From assembly GCA_028710135.1 (NCBI GenBank), contig JAQUSS010000008.1, positions 1 to 42,860 of the forward strand: 42,860 bases of DNA, given 5' to 3'. Of this stretch, positions 22,547 through 30,215 are shown one piece after another; position 1 is the stretch's first letter, and every line of letters begins with the position of its first letter. This stretch comes from Gemmiger sp. Lineage in GTDB: Bacteria > Bacillota > Clostridia > Oscillospirales > Ruminococcaceae. Below the pieces are notes generated by a model. That model did no database searches. It was not told where the DNA came from and saw only the letters and a list, made by a program, of their open reading frames with translations. The position numbers were made by a program, and so were the translations under genes.

Positions 22547-24514
22547 ATGGAGATACTGCTTGCCAAAACCGCCGGCTTCTGCTTTGGGGTGGACCGTGCC
22601 GTAAAGCTAACCTACCAGCTGCTGGCCCAGGGCCGCCCGGTGGCCACCTTGGGGCCGCTGATCCACAACCCGCAGGTGGTGGCCGATTTGGAGGCAAAAG
22701 GGGCACGAACCTGTGAGGATGTGGACGATTTGCCCCCCGGTTGCGAGGTGGTAATACGCAGCCATGGGGTGCCCGAAGCTGTTTATAAAAAAATAAGCAC
22801 ACGGGGCCTGGCGTATCACGATGCGACCTGCCCCTTTGTGGCAAAAATACATAAAATTGCGGCCGAAGCGGGCAAAAAAGGCGCGGTTTTGCTGGTAGCC
22901 GGGGATAAAACACACCCCGAGGTTGCGGGTATTGTTGGCCATACAACAGGGGAAGTTTGCGTTTTTGCGAATTTATCTGAATTGCAGGCGTGGGCAGCAA
23001 AAAATCCACGCAATCAACCGGTTTTTGTTGTTGCACAAACCACTTTTCGGGTAGAAAGTTGGCAAGAATGTAAGTCTTTTCTAAAAAAGGTGTGTACAAA
23101 TGCCGCGATATTTGATACAATATGCAATGCAACGTGGGCGAGGCAACAGGAAGCGGAAGACCTCAGCCAAAAATGCGACCTAATGGTCGTCATTGGCGGT
23201 CATCATTCTTCCAACACCCAAAAGCTGCTACAGGTCGCCGCCAAACATACTAGGGCTGTGACGGTCGAAACAGCGAACGAGCTGGACCGTAACTGGTTTT
23301 GGGGTGTGGAAACGGTAGGGGTAACAGCCGGGGCTTCAACGCCTTCGTCTATAATTGAGGAGGTACTTAACAGTATGAGTGAAGAAATCCGCGACGACAT
23401 GAGTTTTGCCGAGATGCTGGAGGCGTCGGAGTCGAAGCCCCTGTTCGCCGGTAAAATCGTTAAAGCCAAGGTCATCAGTGTCAGCCCCACCGAGTGTGTG
23501 GTTGGCATCGATGGTTCCAAGCACACTGGGCTTGTAAAGCTGAGTGAGATGACCAACGACCCCAACGCCAAGATGGAAGATTTGGTCAAAGTTGATGACG
23601 ACCTGGATCTCGTGGTTGTCAAAACCAACGACCAGGAAGGCGTTGATACCCTTTCCCGCGTCCGTTTTGAATCCCAGAAGGGGATGAAAGACGTTTCCGA
23701 GGCAGCCGAGAACGGCAATGTCATGGAAGGCGACGTTATGGAAGCCAACAAGGGCGGTGTTGTTGTTACCGTCAAGGGCGTGCGCGTCTTTGTTCCCCGC
23801 TCTCAGGCCACCATGCGCCGCGACGAGGATTATACCAAGCTGGTGGGCCAGCACGTTAAGCTGGTGATTACCGAGTGTGCCGGCCGCAAAATTGTGGGCA
23901 GCATCAACAAGGTTACCGCCGAAGAAAACAAGGCCAAGCGTGAAGAGTTCTGGAAGGACGTTGAGGTGGACAAACAGTACACCGGCGTTGTCAAGAGCTT
24001 GACCAGCTATGGCGCGTTTGTAGACATTGGCGGTGTGGATGGTTTGTGCCATATCAGCGAGCTGAGCTGGTCCAACATCAAGCACCCGTCCGAGGTTGTC
24101 AGCGTGGGCGATACCATCGAGGTCTATGTGAAGAGCTACGACCCCGAGAACCAGAAGGTTTCCCTCGGCTTCAAAAAAGAAGAGGACAACCCCTGGGAGC
24201 AGCTTAAGGGCGAATACCCCATGGGCAGCGAGTTTGATGCCCCTGTGGTTTCCATCACCAAGTTTGGTGCCTTTGTTCGCATCCTGCCCGGTGTGGATGG
24301 GCTTGTTCATATCAGCGAAATCTCGAACGAGCGCGTAAACAAGGTTAGCGATGTGCTGAAGGTTGGCGATATGGTTAAGGTGAAGTTGATTGATGTCGAT
24401 TTCGACCGTAAGCGTATCAGCCTTTCCATGAAAGCCTGCCTGCCCGAGGATGGCGAGATGACCGCCGAGGACGAGGCCCAGGTCGAGAATGATACCGAGG
24501 ATAGCGCTGAATAA
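22547..24514 (+). CDS. ispH-rpsA: Bifunctional HMB-PP reductase (IspH) / ribosomal protein S1 fusion
   Basis: 655 residues. The IspH domain (1-275) has the three [4Fe-4S] cysteines C12 (AGFCFG), C95 (DATCPF) and C193 (DTICNAT), and the catalytic-loop motif [10 protein letters not shown]. It makes IPP/DMAPP in the last MEP-pathway step. The C-terminal part holds four S1 RNA-binding repeats, roughly 297-375, 385-455, 470-545 and 555-625. The third and fourth are the clearest ([44 protein letters not shown]). Fusions of this kind are known in Clostridia and Negativicutes. A strong internal SD and in-frame ATG at 23375 (Met277) could release S1 alone. The IspH middle (about 22780-23230) is visibly more A/T-rich than its surroundings. 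AAAAGGAGA precedes the first ATG. Confidence 0.95.
   Translation: MEILLAKTAGFCFGVDRAVKLTYQLLAQGRPVATLGPLIHNPQVVADLEAKGARTCEDVDDLPPGCEVVIRSHGVPEAVYKKISTRGLAYHDATCPFVAKIHKIAAEAGKKGAVLLVAGDKTHPEVAGIVGHTTGEVCVFANLSELQAWAAKNPRNQPVFVVAQTTFRVESWQECKSFLKKVCTNAAIFDTICNATWARQQEAEDLSQKCDLMVVIGGHHSSNTQKLLQVAAKHTRAVTVETANELDRNWFWGVETVGVTAGASTPSSIIEEVLNSMSEEIRDDMSFAEMLEASESKPLFAGKIVKAKVISVSPTECVVGIDGSKHTGLVKLSEMTNDPNAKMEDLVKVDDDLDLVVVKTNDQEGVDTLSRVRFESQKGMKDVSEAAENGNVMEGDVMEANKGGVVVTVKGVRVFVPRSQATMRRDEDYTKLVGQHVKLVITECAGRKIVGSINKVTAEENKAKREEFWKDVEVDKQYTGVVKSLTSYGAFVDIGGVDGLCHISELSWSNIKHPSEVVSVGDTIEVYVKSYDPENQKVSLGFKKEEDNPWEQLKGEYPMGSEFDAPVVSITKFGAFVRILPGVDGLVHISEISNERVNKVSDVLKVGDMVKVKLIDVDFDRKRISLSMKACLPEDGEMTAEDEAQVENDTEDSAE
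23357..23377 (+). promoter_or_regulatory. Internal ribosome binding site and in-frame start in ispH-S1
   Basis: GAGGAGGT at 23357-23364 lies 10 nt before ATG 23375-23377, in the same frame as the fusion. Translation from Met277 would give a 379-residue protein starting [15 protein letters not shown] and holding all four S1 repeats, close to the length of free four-domain S1 proteins of Firmicutes. Confidence 0.6.
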
Positions 24515-24564
24515 GCACCTTCCTGCGAATAGCGACTGGTAACAATTCGGTGTAAGGCCGTAGA

Positions 24565-24598
24565 GGAGCCTGCCTGGCAACAGGCAGGCTCCTTTTGC
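24565..24598 (+). terminator. Intrinsic terminator after ispH-S1
   Basis: Perfect 12-bp stem GGAGCCTGCCTG (24565-24576)/CAGGCAGGCTCC (24581-24592) with GCAA loop, followed by TTTTGC. Confidence 0.88.
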
Positions 24599-24643
24599 AT
24601 GGTTGGCGCGGCAGCACCACAATAGGGTGGATATTATAATACG

Positions 24644-25093
24644 ATGGAAAAATTAAAAGCCTTTATCAAAAAATATTACGAGCAGCTATCCTACCTGTTT
24701 TTTGGCGGGTTGGCAACCCTTTTAAACCTGGTGATCACCGCCGTATTTCTGCGCACGGTGGGGGTGGAATTTGCCACCGGCATCGGCAACATCCTGGATA
24801 ACGCCATCTGCATCCTGTTTGCCTATTGGACAAACCGCACCTTTGTGTTCAAAAGCAAAAACAGCGGTGGCGATGGCCTGCGGGAGTTTGGCCAGTTTAT
24901 CGCCTGCCGGTTGGGCACCCTGGTGCTTGACCAATTCAACCTTTGGCTGGGCGTTAGCGTGGTGGGGGCAGCCCTTATTTCCGCCCCCCACATGGAGCTA
25001 TGGGCCATGGGGGTCAAGCTGGTATCCCAGGTGATTGTAATTGTGGCAAACTATTTCTTCTCGAAATGGTTTATCTTTAAGCAGAAGCAGTAG
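24644..25093 (+). CDS. GtrA-like membrane protein
   Basis: 149 residues with four membrane spans, the layout of the GtrA family. Landmarks are LSYLFFGGLATLLNLVITAVF, the span ILDNAICILFAYWTNRTFVFKSK (residues about 50-72) and the end VIVIVANYFFSKWFIFKQK. GtrA-like proteins are thought to flip or help to translocate polyprenyl-phosphate sugars made by GtrB-type transferases. A GtrB-like enzyme and GT-C-type proteins are encoded elsewhere in the window, but this gene is not adjacent to them. The start has only a weak SD (AGGGTGG, 13 nt away). A TATAAT at 24635-24640 has no -35 at proper distance. Confidence 0.9.
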   Translation: MEKLKAFIKKYYEQLSYLFFGGLATLLNLVITAVFLRTVGVEFATGIGNILDNAICILFAYWTNRTFVFKSKNSGGDGLREFGQFIACRLGTLVLDQFNLWLGVSVVGAALISAPHMELWAMGVKLVSQVIVIVANYFFSKWFIFKQKQ

Positions 25094-25128
25094 GGCGGTA
25101 CGCTCTACCTAAAAAAGGAGGATTTTTT

Positions 25129-25290
25129 ATGATTCAAAACAAAATTCGTGGCCGCGCTTTCCGCCTGGTTGGGCTAATTTTGGGTATCATTGCCGTAACC
25201 GTGGGCACCACCTCCATCATTTTCTCCGCGGTTGGTATGCACCAGGCACGGCTGTGCAAAAGCTGCCGGAAAGGGGCCGACTACCAATGA
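25129..25290 (+). CDS. 53-residue membrane microprotein with C-terminal CxxC
   Basis: ATG at 25129 behind an excellent site (AAAAAAGGAGGA, 25111-25122), stop TGA at 25288-25290. The protein begins MIQNKIRGRAFRLVGL, has one membrane span (about 13-36, LVGLILGIIAVTVGTTSIIFSAVG) and ends in a short tail with CKSC (43-46) and basic residues. The last codons overlap the deoC start (ATGA), so translation of deoC is coupled to it. A positive N-terminus suggests N-in, C-out, although a reduced CxxC would also suit a cytosolic tail. No family recognised. The strong SD and coupling argue that it is a real gene. Confidence 0.75.
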   Translation: MIQNKIRGRAFRLVGLILGIIAVTVGTTSIIFSAVGMHQARLCKSCRKGADYQ

Positions 25291-25943
25291 GCCACTACAC
25301 CAAGGAAGAAATTTTGGCGAAGGTTGACCATACCCTGTTAAAGCCCGAGGCCACCTGGCCCCAGGTGCAGGCGCTTTGCGATGAGGCCATTGCCAACAAC
25401 ACGGCCTCGGTTTGCATCAACACCTGCTATGTGCGGCAGGCGGCCACCTATATGGCGGGCCGGGTGCCGGTTTGCTGCGTGGTAGGTTTCCCGCTCGGGG
25501 CCATGGATACCGCCTCCAAATGCTTTGAAGCCCGCACCGCCGTGGAAAACGGCGCAGCCGAGGTGGATATGGTCATCAACATTGGGTGGCTGAAAAATAA
25601 GCAGTACGACGATGTGCGGGCCGATATTGCCGCCGTGAAGGCAGCCGTGGGGGATAAAACCCTTAAGGTCATCATCGAAACCTGCCTGCTGACCGATGCC
25701 GAGAAGGAAAAGATGTGCGATATTGTGCCCGAAGCCGGGGCCGATTACATCAAAACCAGCACCGGGTTTTCCACCGCCGGGGCCACCTTTGCCGATATTG
25801 CCCTGTTTGCCCGCTGTGTGGCGGGGCGCTGCAAAATTAAGGCGGCGGGCGGTATCTCCACCGTGGAGGATATGGAAAAGTTTTTGGACCTGGGCGCTGA
25901 CCGCCTAGGCACCAGCCGCGCGGTAAAGCTACTAAACCAATAA
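25287..25943 (+). CDS. deoC: Deoxyribose-phosphate aldolase
   Basis: 218 residues, the usual length for DeoC. The Schiff-base Lys is K156 in DYIKTSTGFSTAGAT, with K185 in IKAAGGIST and D94 in EVDMVINIG completing the active site. N-terminal VDHTLLKPEATW is also diagnostic. It splits 2-deoxyribose-5-phosphate into glyceraldehyde-3-phosphate and acetaldehyde in deoxynucleoside salvage. The start is ATG 25287, overlapping the microprotein stop; in-frame codons upstream (from 25254) lie inside that gene. No other deo genes are nearby. A bidirectional terminator follows. Confidence 0.95.
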   Translation: MSHYTKEEILAKVDHTLLKPEATWPQVQALCDEAIANNTASVCINTCYVRQAATYMAGRVPVCCVVGFPLGAMDTASKCFEARTAVENGAAEVDMVINIGWLKNKQYDDVRADIAAVKAAVGDKTLKVIIETCLLTDAEKEKMCDIVPEAGADYIKTSTGFSTAGATFADIALFARCVAGRCKIKAAGGISTVEDMEKFLDLGADRLGTSRAVKLLNQ

Positions 25944-25989
25944 GACTTAGCGATAAGCTTTGGCAATAGGCCCTAGCAGATAGGGCAGC

Positions 25990-26020
25990 AAAAAGCCACC
26001 CCCACAGGGGGTGGCTTTTT
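25990..26020. terminator. Bidirectional terminator between convergent genes
   Basis: Perfect 14-bp stem AAAAAGCCACCCCC/GGGGGTGGCTTTTT with a 3-nt loop (ACA). A-run on one side and T-run on the other let it work for deoC (+) and for the DUF gene (-). Confidence 0.92.
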
Positions 26021-26174
26021 GCTATGTGCTGCGTTTTATTACAAATTTGAAAAATCAAAAACCTGTTTTCCTACCGGTGCCCCGGTGCCGGCCCAAAATC
26101 GCGGGCCGATTTTGCGGCCCAGGCGGTAAGTGCGGCCCAAGGCAGCCCAAGCGGCCAATGCGGCAAGGGCGGCG

Positions 26175-27605
26175 TTACAGCAGGTAGGCTTTCTCGCCCA
26201 GCTCCAAAAAGATACCCCGCAGGCGGGTTGCGGGGTTCGCCGCAGAGATGCGTGGGGCAAGGCCGGCGGCGGTGCGGGCAAGGCAGGCCGCCCCGGCAGC
26301 CGAAAGCGATAGCTGCCTTGCCAAGCTGCGGGCGGCGGGGGCCAGGGTGTGGCGGCAACCCTCGGCATCCAGTGTTGCCAGCCGCTCCCACAGCGTGGCG
26401 CGGGCGGCAGGGGGGATATCCAACCCGGCGGGCGCCAGCCCCGCCAGCACCCGCCCCAGCGCGTTGGTGGCCACCGGCAGGTAGAGGTTGATAAGCTGCC
26501 CGCGGTAATCGGGGCAGTAGCCCCGCAGCAGGGCTTCGATGTCGGCGGGGGAGAAGGCCGCCAACAGCTCCTCCTCCACAAGCAGCTGCCGCAGCCAGGC
26601 AGTGGCATAATCAATACCCAAAGGCCCCGCGGGTGCATCCTCCACCGGCAGGCAGAGCGGGTAATCAATTTCCGCTGGGAAGGTTTGGGCCGCAAAGAGC
26701 AGCGTTTTTTGATAGGCCCGCAGCCCCTGCCCAATGCTTGCCAGGGTGTCCGTCAGGGCGCGATTCTCAAGGGGGGTGTTGCTTCGATAGCGGCAGGCCT
26801 GCCGCCATAATAGCCGTGCAAAGCGGCGCTTTTGCTCCAGCCGGTGCTGCCCCTTGGCAAAGGCGGCATCCCATACACAGGGGGCGGCCCCCGCGCCAGG
26901 GGCAAACAAATCGGCCTGGCCGGTGCCGTTTTCCAGCGTATAGGAAACCGAGGCCAGCAGCGCCTGCGCCTGCTCCACCGGCAGGGAGCTGCTTTGCTGG
27001 GCGGTATAGCGGGCGGCCTGCCGGGCCAGCAGCCCCAAAAAGCCCGCTTGCAGGGCGGGGTCGCCACTGCTTTGGGCCAGGGCGGCGGCAATGGCTTCCC
27101 CCTCGGGCGGGGCGGTACTTGAGTCGGCGGCAGCGGTGGCGTTGGCGTGGTGGCGCAGTTCCTCGGGCAGAATGCCCCGGGCGGCATCCCGCAGGGTATC
27201 GGGGCCGCAACCGGCCAGGTAATCGGGCGTGCCGCCCGTGGCATCGTACAGGCGGCGCATGGCCAACAGCAGGGCCTCATCGCCCAATTGCTCGCGGCAC
27301 ACCGCCTTCAGCGCGTAAAACAGGGCTTGCAGCTCCCCCAGCGTGCTTGCATATTGGCGGGCATCCAGGTAGGGCGAATCGCAAAAGGCGGCAACCAACC
27401 CCTCCAAAATGCCGGGGCCCAGCTCCACCCGCCCGGCCTGTTGCAGGGCATCGGCATGGCCCTGGGCCAGCGCCGCCAGGGCGGTGGGGGTAAGCGCCAG
27501 GCCCTGCCCGGCGGTTTGCGCGTTGCAGCGGGCAAGCAGGCCCGCCGCATCCCCGGCCAAAAGGCCCTGTGCCCCGCTGGGCAACAACGAAAAATCTTCC
27601 TTCAT
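26175..27605 (-). CDS. Probable DUF6323-DUF6179 fusion protein, function unknown
   Basis: 476 residues, Ala/Leu-rich, mostly predicted helical, no signal peptide or clear membrane span. The N-terminal 150 residues (including GRVELGPGILEGLVAAFCDSPYL at about 58-80) resemble DUF6323. The region after about 190 (ARYTAQQSSSLPVEQAQALLASVSYTLENG) resembles DUF6179. I recall these two families as separate neighbouring genes in Clostridia, so a single-chain version is notable. The assignment is from memory of motifs and is moderate. GAGGAG lies before the ATG (27603-27605 on the - strand), and a promoter is at 27646-27674. It is monocistronic and convergent with deoC. A cytosolic sporulation or stress-related role cannot be supported from sequence. 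Confidence 0.65.
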   Translation of the reverse strand: MKEDFSLLPSGAQGLLAGDAAGLLARCNAQTAGQGLALTPTALAALAQGHADALQQAGRVELGPGILEGLVAAFCDSPYLDARQYASTLGELQALFYALKAVCREQLGDEALLLAMRRLYDATGGTPDYLAGCGPDTLRDAARGILPEELRHHANATAAADSSTAPPEGEAIAAALAQSSGDPALQAGFLGLLARQAARYTAQQSSSLPVEQAQALLASVSYTLENGTGQADLFAPGAGAAPCVWDAAFAKGQHRLEQKRRFARLLWRQACRYRSNTPLENRALTDTLASIGQGLRAYQKTLLFAAQTFPAEIDYPLCLPVEDAPAGPLGIDYATAWLRQLLVEEELLAAFSPADIEALLRGYCPDYRGQLINLYLPVATNALGRVLAGLAPAGLDIPPAARATLWERLATLDAEGCRHTLAPAARSLARQLSLSAAGAACLARTAAGLAPRISAANPATRLRGIFLELGEKAYLL

Positions 27606-27645
27606 ATACGGCTCTCCTCAAAAGGGGGGGCTACCCCCTCTACTA

Positions 27646-27674
27646 TCTATACACCCGCTTGCACCATAATACAA
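27646..27674 (-). promoter_or_regulatory. Promoter for the DUF fusion gene
   Basis: Read on the - strand: -35 TTGTAT (27669-27674), 17-bp spacer, -10 TATAGA (27646-27651), leader of about 35 nt. It is back to back with the + strand promoter that begins 4 bp away. Confidence 0.6.
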
Positions 27675-27677
27675 GGC

Positions 27678-27706
27678 TTGAAAAAAACCACGATTTGTGG
27701 TAATAT
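27678..27706 (+). promoter_or_regulatory. Promoter for the ZIP transporter leader
   Basis: -35 TTGAAA (27678-27683), 17-bp spacer, -10 TAATAT (27701-27706). RNA would start near 27713, leaving a long leader of about 228 nt. Confidence 0.6.
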
Positions 27707-27756
27707 AAGCGCATAGAAATTAAAAAAATAAAAATTGAGCCCTTGCTTTTTTGTGC

Positions 27757-27877
27757 TTTGGCCCCGGCGGCAACCTGCCAGGGCGTGCCCACCCCAAAAA
27801 GCCATGCGGCCAAAACCCTACGATAAAAGAAGCGGATTTTTTTGCATTGCGGCAAAAAACTTCGCTTTTTCTTTTTT
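27757..27877 (+). promoter_or_regulatory. Structured leader with terminator-like hairpin before ZIP gene
   Basis: The 335-bp gene-free stretch holds two promoters and this structured segment. TTTGGCC near 27757 can pair with GGCCAAA near 27808. After it, TTTTTTGC (27838-27845) pairs with GCAAAAAA (27852-27859), extended by GAAG (27829-27832)/CTTC (27860-27863), and followed by GCTTTTTCTTTTTT. This looks like an intrinsic terminator that transcription must pass to reach the transporter. No known metal riboswitch consensus was recognised. Confidence 0.4.
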
Positions 27878-27940
27878 GGGGCGGGCAAGCCGTCATGCCG
27901 GTGGGGCGGCGGGCATACTCCTGTGGCAGGAGGTGATAAA

Positions 27941-28711
27941 ATGTTGGTTGCTTCACCATTTTTGCTCACCACCCTGGCGGGGCTTTCCACCGGGGTAGGG
28001 GGCGTGCTGGCGGTTCTTGTAAAACCAACCGAGCGTATGCTTGGCTTTTGCGCGGGGTTTGCGGGCAGTGTGATGCTAACGGTCAGCCTGGCGGATTTGG
28101 CCCCCGCCGCCATAGGGTTTTATGGGGCGTATCTATCCCCGGTGGGGTGTGGCTGCGCGGTGGCCGGGCTGTTGGGGCTGGGGATGCTGCTGGCCCTTTT
28201 GCTGGGCCGCCTGCTGCCGGATGAGGAAACCCTGGCCCGCTATGTGAGAGGCGAGCGGGCCGCCGCCATGCGGGTGGCCCTGGTAACAGGGGTGGCGCTG
28301 CTGCTGCACAACCTGCCCGAGGGGGTGCTAACCCTGTTTGCCGGGATATCAGACCCACAGCTTGGGCTGCGCACCGCGCTGGCCATTGCCCTGCACAACA
28401 TCCCCGAGGGGCTGGCCGTGGCGGTGCCCTTTGCCTACGCCACCGGCAGCCGGGGCAAGGCGGTGGCGGCAGCCCTTTGCAGCGGCGTGGCAGAACCCGC
28501 GGGCGCGGTGCTGGCCTACCTGTTTTTGCACAATGTTTTTAACCCCGGCTTTTTAAACGGCACTGTGGTGCTGGTTGCCGGGGTAATGCTGTGGGTGGCG
28601 GCGGCCCAGCTACTGCCCCAGGCGCTGGCGGGCAGGTACCAAAAAACAGGGGCGTTTGGCCTGGCCGCCGGCTGCCTGGTGATGCTGATTGGCATTGCGG
28701 CGCTGCCATAA
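27941..28711 (+). CDS. ZIP-family metal transporter
   Basis: 256 residues with seven to eight membrane spans. The two metal-site helices carry the diagnostic HNLPEG (123-128) and HNIPEG (152-157), and EPAGAVLAYLF follows in the next span. A hydrophilic loop (about 92-108) separates spans three and four. Bacterial members (ZupT group) take up zinc, iron or manganese. AGGAGGTGATAA fixes the ATG at 27941; the frame is open upstream but unsupported. A long leader with terminator-like hairpin suggests regulation by read-through. The gene is alone between a divergent DUF gene and the lipoprotein promoter, which overlaps its last codons. Confidence 0.92.
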   Translation: MLVASPFLLTTLAGLSTGVGGVLAVLVKPTERMLGFCAGFAGSVMLTVSLADLAPAAIGFYGAYLSPVGCGCAVAGLLGLGMLLALLLGRLLPDEETLARYVRGERAAAMRVALVTGVALLLHNLPEGVLTLFAGISDPQLGLRTALAIALHNIPEGLAVAVPFAYATGSRGKAVAAALCSGVAEPAGAVLAYLFLHNVFNPGFLNGTVVLVAGVMLWVAAAQLLPQALAGRYQKTGAFGLAAGCLVMLIGIAALP

Positions 28712-28723
28712 TTGTGGTATACT
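28695..28723 (+). promoter_or_regulatory. Promoter for the lipoprotein-two-component operon
   Basis: -35 TTGCGG (28695-28700), 17-bp spacer, -10 TATACT (28718-28723). The -35 lies inside the last codons of the ZIP gene. The leader is about 130 nt. Confidence 0.65.
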
Positions 28724-28860
28724 AATTACTATATTGGCTGTTTCAGGACAGCGGTTCCGGTTTCCATTTTATGCCGGGTGCCGCGCACCGCCGCACGCCC
28801 ACCCGGGCGGTGCGGTGGCAGGGCAGCAAAAACAAAATGGCAGGCAAGGGGGGGCGGCAG

Positions 28861-30198
28861 ATGCAACAAAAAATGCTACGCAGGGCCGCGCCCTGCCCCG
28901 CCGCGGTGGCGGTGGCCCTGGCAGCACTTTTTACGGGCTGCGCGGGGGTTGCCCCCACCACAACGGATGTAGATACCTTGCTGCGTGCGCCCCAGCTTTC
29001 GGGCCAGGCCAGCGCCGTGCAGCGGGCTTTAAATAGCTACCTGGGGCAAACCGCCACCCTAAAATACCCCGCCAGCGGCGATTTTTTATCCCCCTTTTTG
29101 TTTGGAGATTGGGATGGCGATGGCACCCAGGAGGCAGCGGCCCTCTATGCGGGGGAGGGGAGCGGCGCCAACGTCTGCCTGGCAGTGCTGGAGCCGAGCG
29201 GCGATACCACCTGGCAGGTAACGCAGGTGGCGGAGGGGCTTTCCAGCGAGGTGGAAAGCGTTACCTACGCCCCCTTGCGGGACGAGCATTCGGAAGAAAT
29301 TTTGGTGGGCTACGGCGGTGCGCAGAACGACCGCTACCTGGCGGTGTACACCTACGCCGATGGGCAGCTGCACACCGTAATCAAGCAGGCCTACACCGAG
29401 ATGCTGCTGGCCAACATCACCGGCCAGGGCAACACCCAGGATTTGGTGCTGGCCCTGCCCACCGAGGAGGATAACGCCGGCATTGACCTACAGCTGCTTA
29501 CCAGCGTGGACGGAACGTTTAAATCGGGCCAATCGCTTTCCATCGGGGCGGGGCAGTACAGTGGTTGCGCGGCCCTGCACGCCGGTACCGGGCGGGATGG
29601 CGCGGCCTACCTGGTGGTGGATGGATGGTCCGGCGGTACGGGGAACAACCTCTCCACCACCATCATGGTGTACGATGGCGAAAACTTTTTGACGGTTTAC
29701 GAGCCGGAGGGCGTGTGGGATTTCCACCGGGCCACCACCCGGTACGATAGCGCCCTACTCAGCCGCGATATTGACGGCAACGGCACGGTGGATATTCCCA
29801 CCGAGGTGGATGACGGCGGAACGCTGGATACCCCCATGGATAAGCGGCTGCAATTTTTGCTCTGGAAAGATTACACCGATGCTGGGGGCGGCAACACCGA
29901 GTTTGGCATCTACGATTCCGAGTATCAGTTTTTCCTGCCCCTGCCCGAATCCCTGCATGGCAACGTCCGCCTCAAGGCAAACGCGGCGGGCACCGGCTGG
30001 ATGATTTGCAACGCCGAGGATAACACCATCTATTGTGAGCTGCGGGTGGTGGACCAAAAACAATCTCAAAATGGAGATTACCAGCGCATCACCAACCTGG
30101 GCAACCAACAACTACAGGCGCGTGTCGCCACCACACGGCCCTACTACGGCCTCTCGGTGGAGGATATTGTTAAAAATATCGTTTTTTTGAATAGCTGA
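28861..30198 (+). CDS. Lipoprotein with Asp-rich (FG-GAP/VCBS-like) repeats
   Basis: 445 residues. The signal peptide ends in the lipobox FTGC with lipidated Cys27. The mature part has two calcium-type loops, DWDGDGTQE and DIDGNGTVD, each following the D-x-D-x-D/N-G pattern of VCBS/FG-GAP beta-propeller blades. A beta-propeller on the outer face of the membrane is likely. AAGGGGGG precedes the ATG at 28861; an alternative ATG 12 nt later would keep a shorter signal peptide. It is 17 nt from the response-regulator start, so it belongs to the same operon and may act as accessory sensor or as target of the two-component system; this is inference. Confidence 0.82.
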   Translation: MQQKMLRRAAPCPAAVAVALAALFTGCAGVAPTTTDVDTLLRAPQLSGQASAVQRALNSYLGQTATLKYPASGDFLSPFLFGDWDGDGTQEAAALYAGEGSGANVCLAVLEPSGDTTWQVTQVAEGLSSEVESVTYAPLRDEHSEEILVGYGGAQNDRYLAVYTYADGQLHTVIKQAYTEMLLANITGQGNTQDLVLALPTEEDNAGIDLQLLTSVDGTFKSGQSLSIGAGQYSGCAALHAGTGRDGAAYLVVDGWSGGTGNNLSTTIMVYDGENFLTVYEPEGVWDFHRATTRYDSALLSRDIDGNGTVDIPTEVDDGGTLDTPMDKRLQFLLWKDYTDAGGGNTEFGIYDSEYQFFLPLPESLHGNVRLKANAAGTGWMICNAEDNTIYCELRVVDQKQSQNGDYQRITNLGNQQLQARVATTRPYYGLSVEDIVKNIVFLNS

Positions 30199-30215
30199 GG
30201 ATAAGGAGAATGACA

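Noticed and set aside
19864-24514. Treating the flavoprotein-cmk-plsC-ispH/S1 block as a novel operon
   Set aside because: This order is common in Firmicutes; only the internal start and the composition patch in ispH-S1 were kept as findings.
23336-24622. A 428-codon - strand frame opposite the S1 repeats
   Set aside because: Antisense of highly conserved S1 coding sequence; it would also start within the ispH-S1 terminator.
24635-24643. TATAAT directly before the gtrA-like start
   Set aside because: No -35 at 16-18 bp (nearest TTGGCG is 26 bp away), and a transcript from it would start at or after the ATG.
26633-27493. A 286-codon + strand frame opposite the DUF fusion
   Set aside because: Pro/Arg/Gly-rich translation without family features; the - strand gene has SD, promoter and recognisable motifs.
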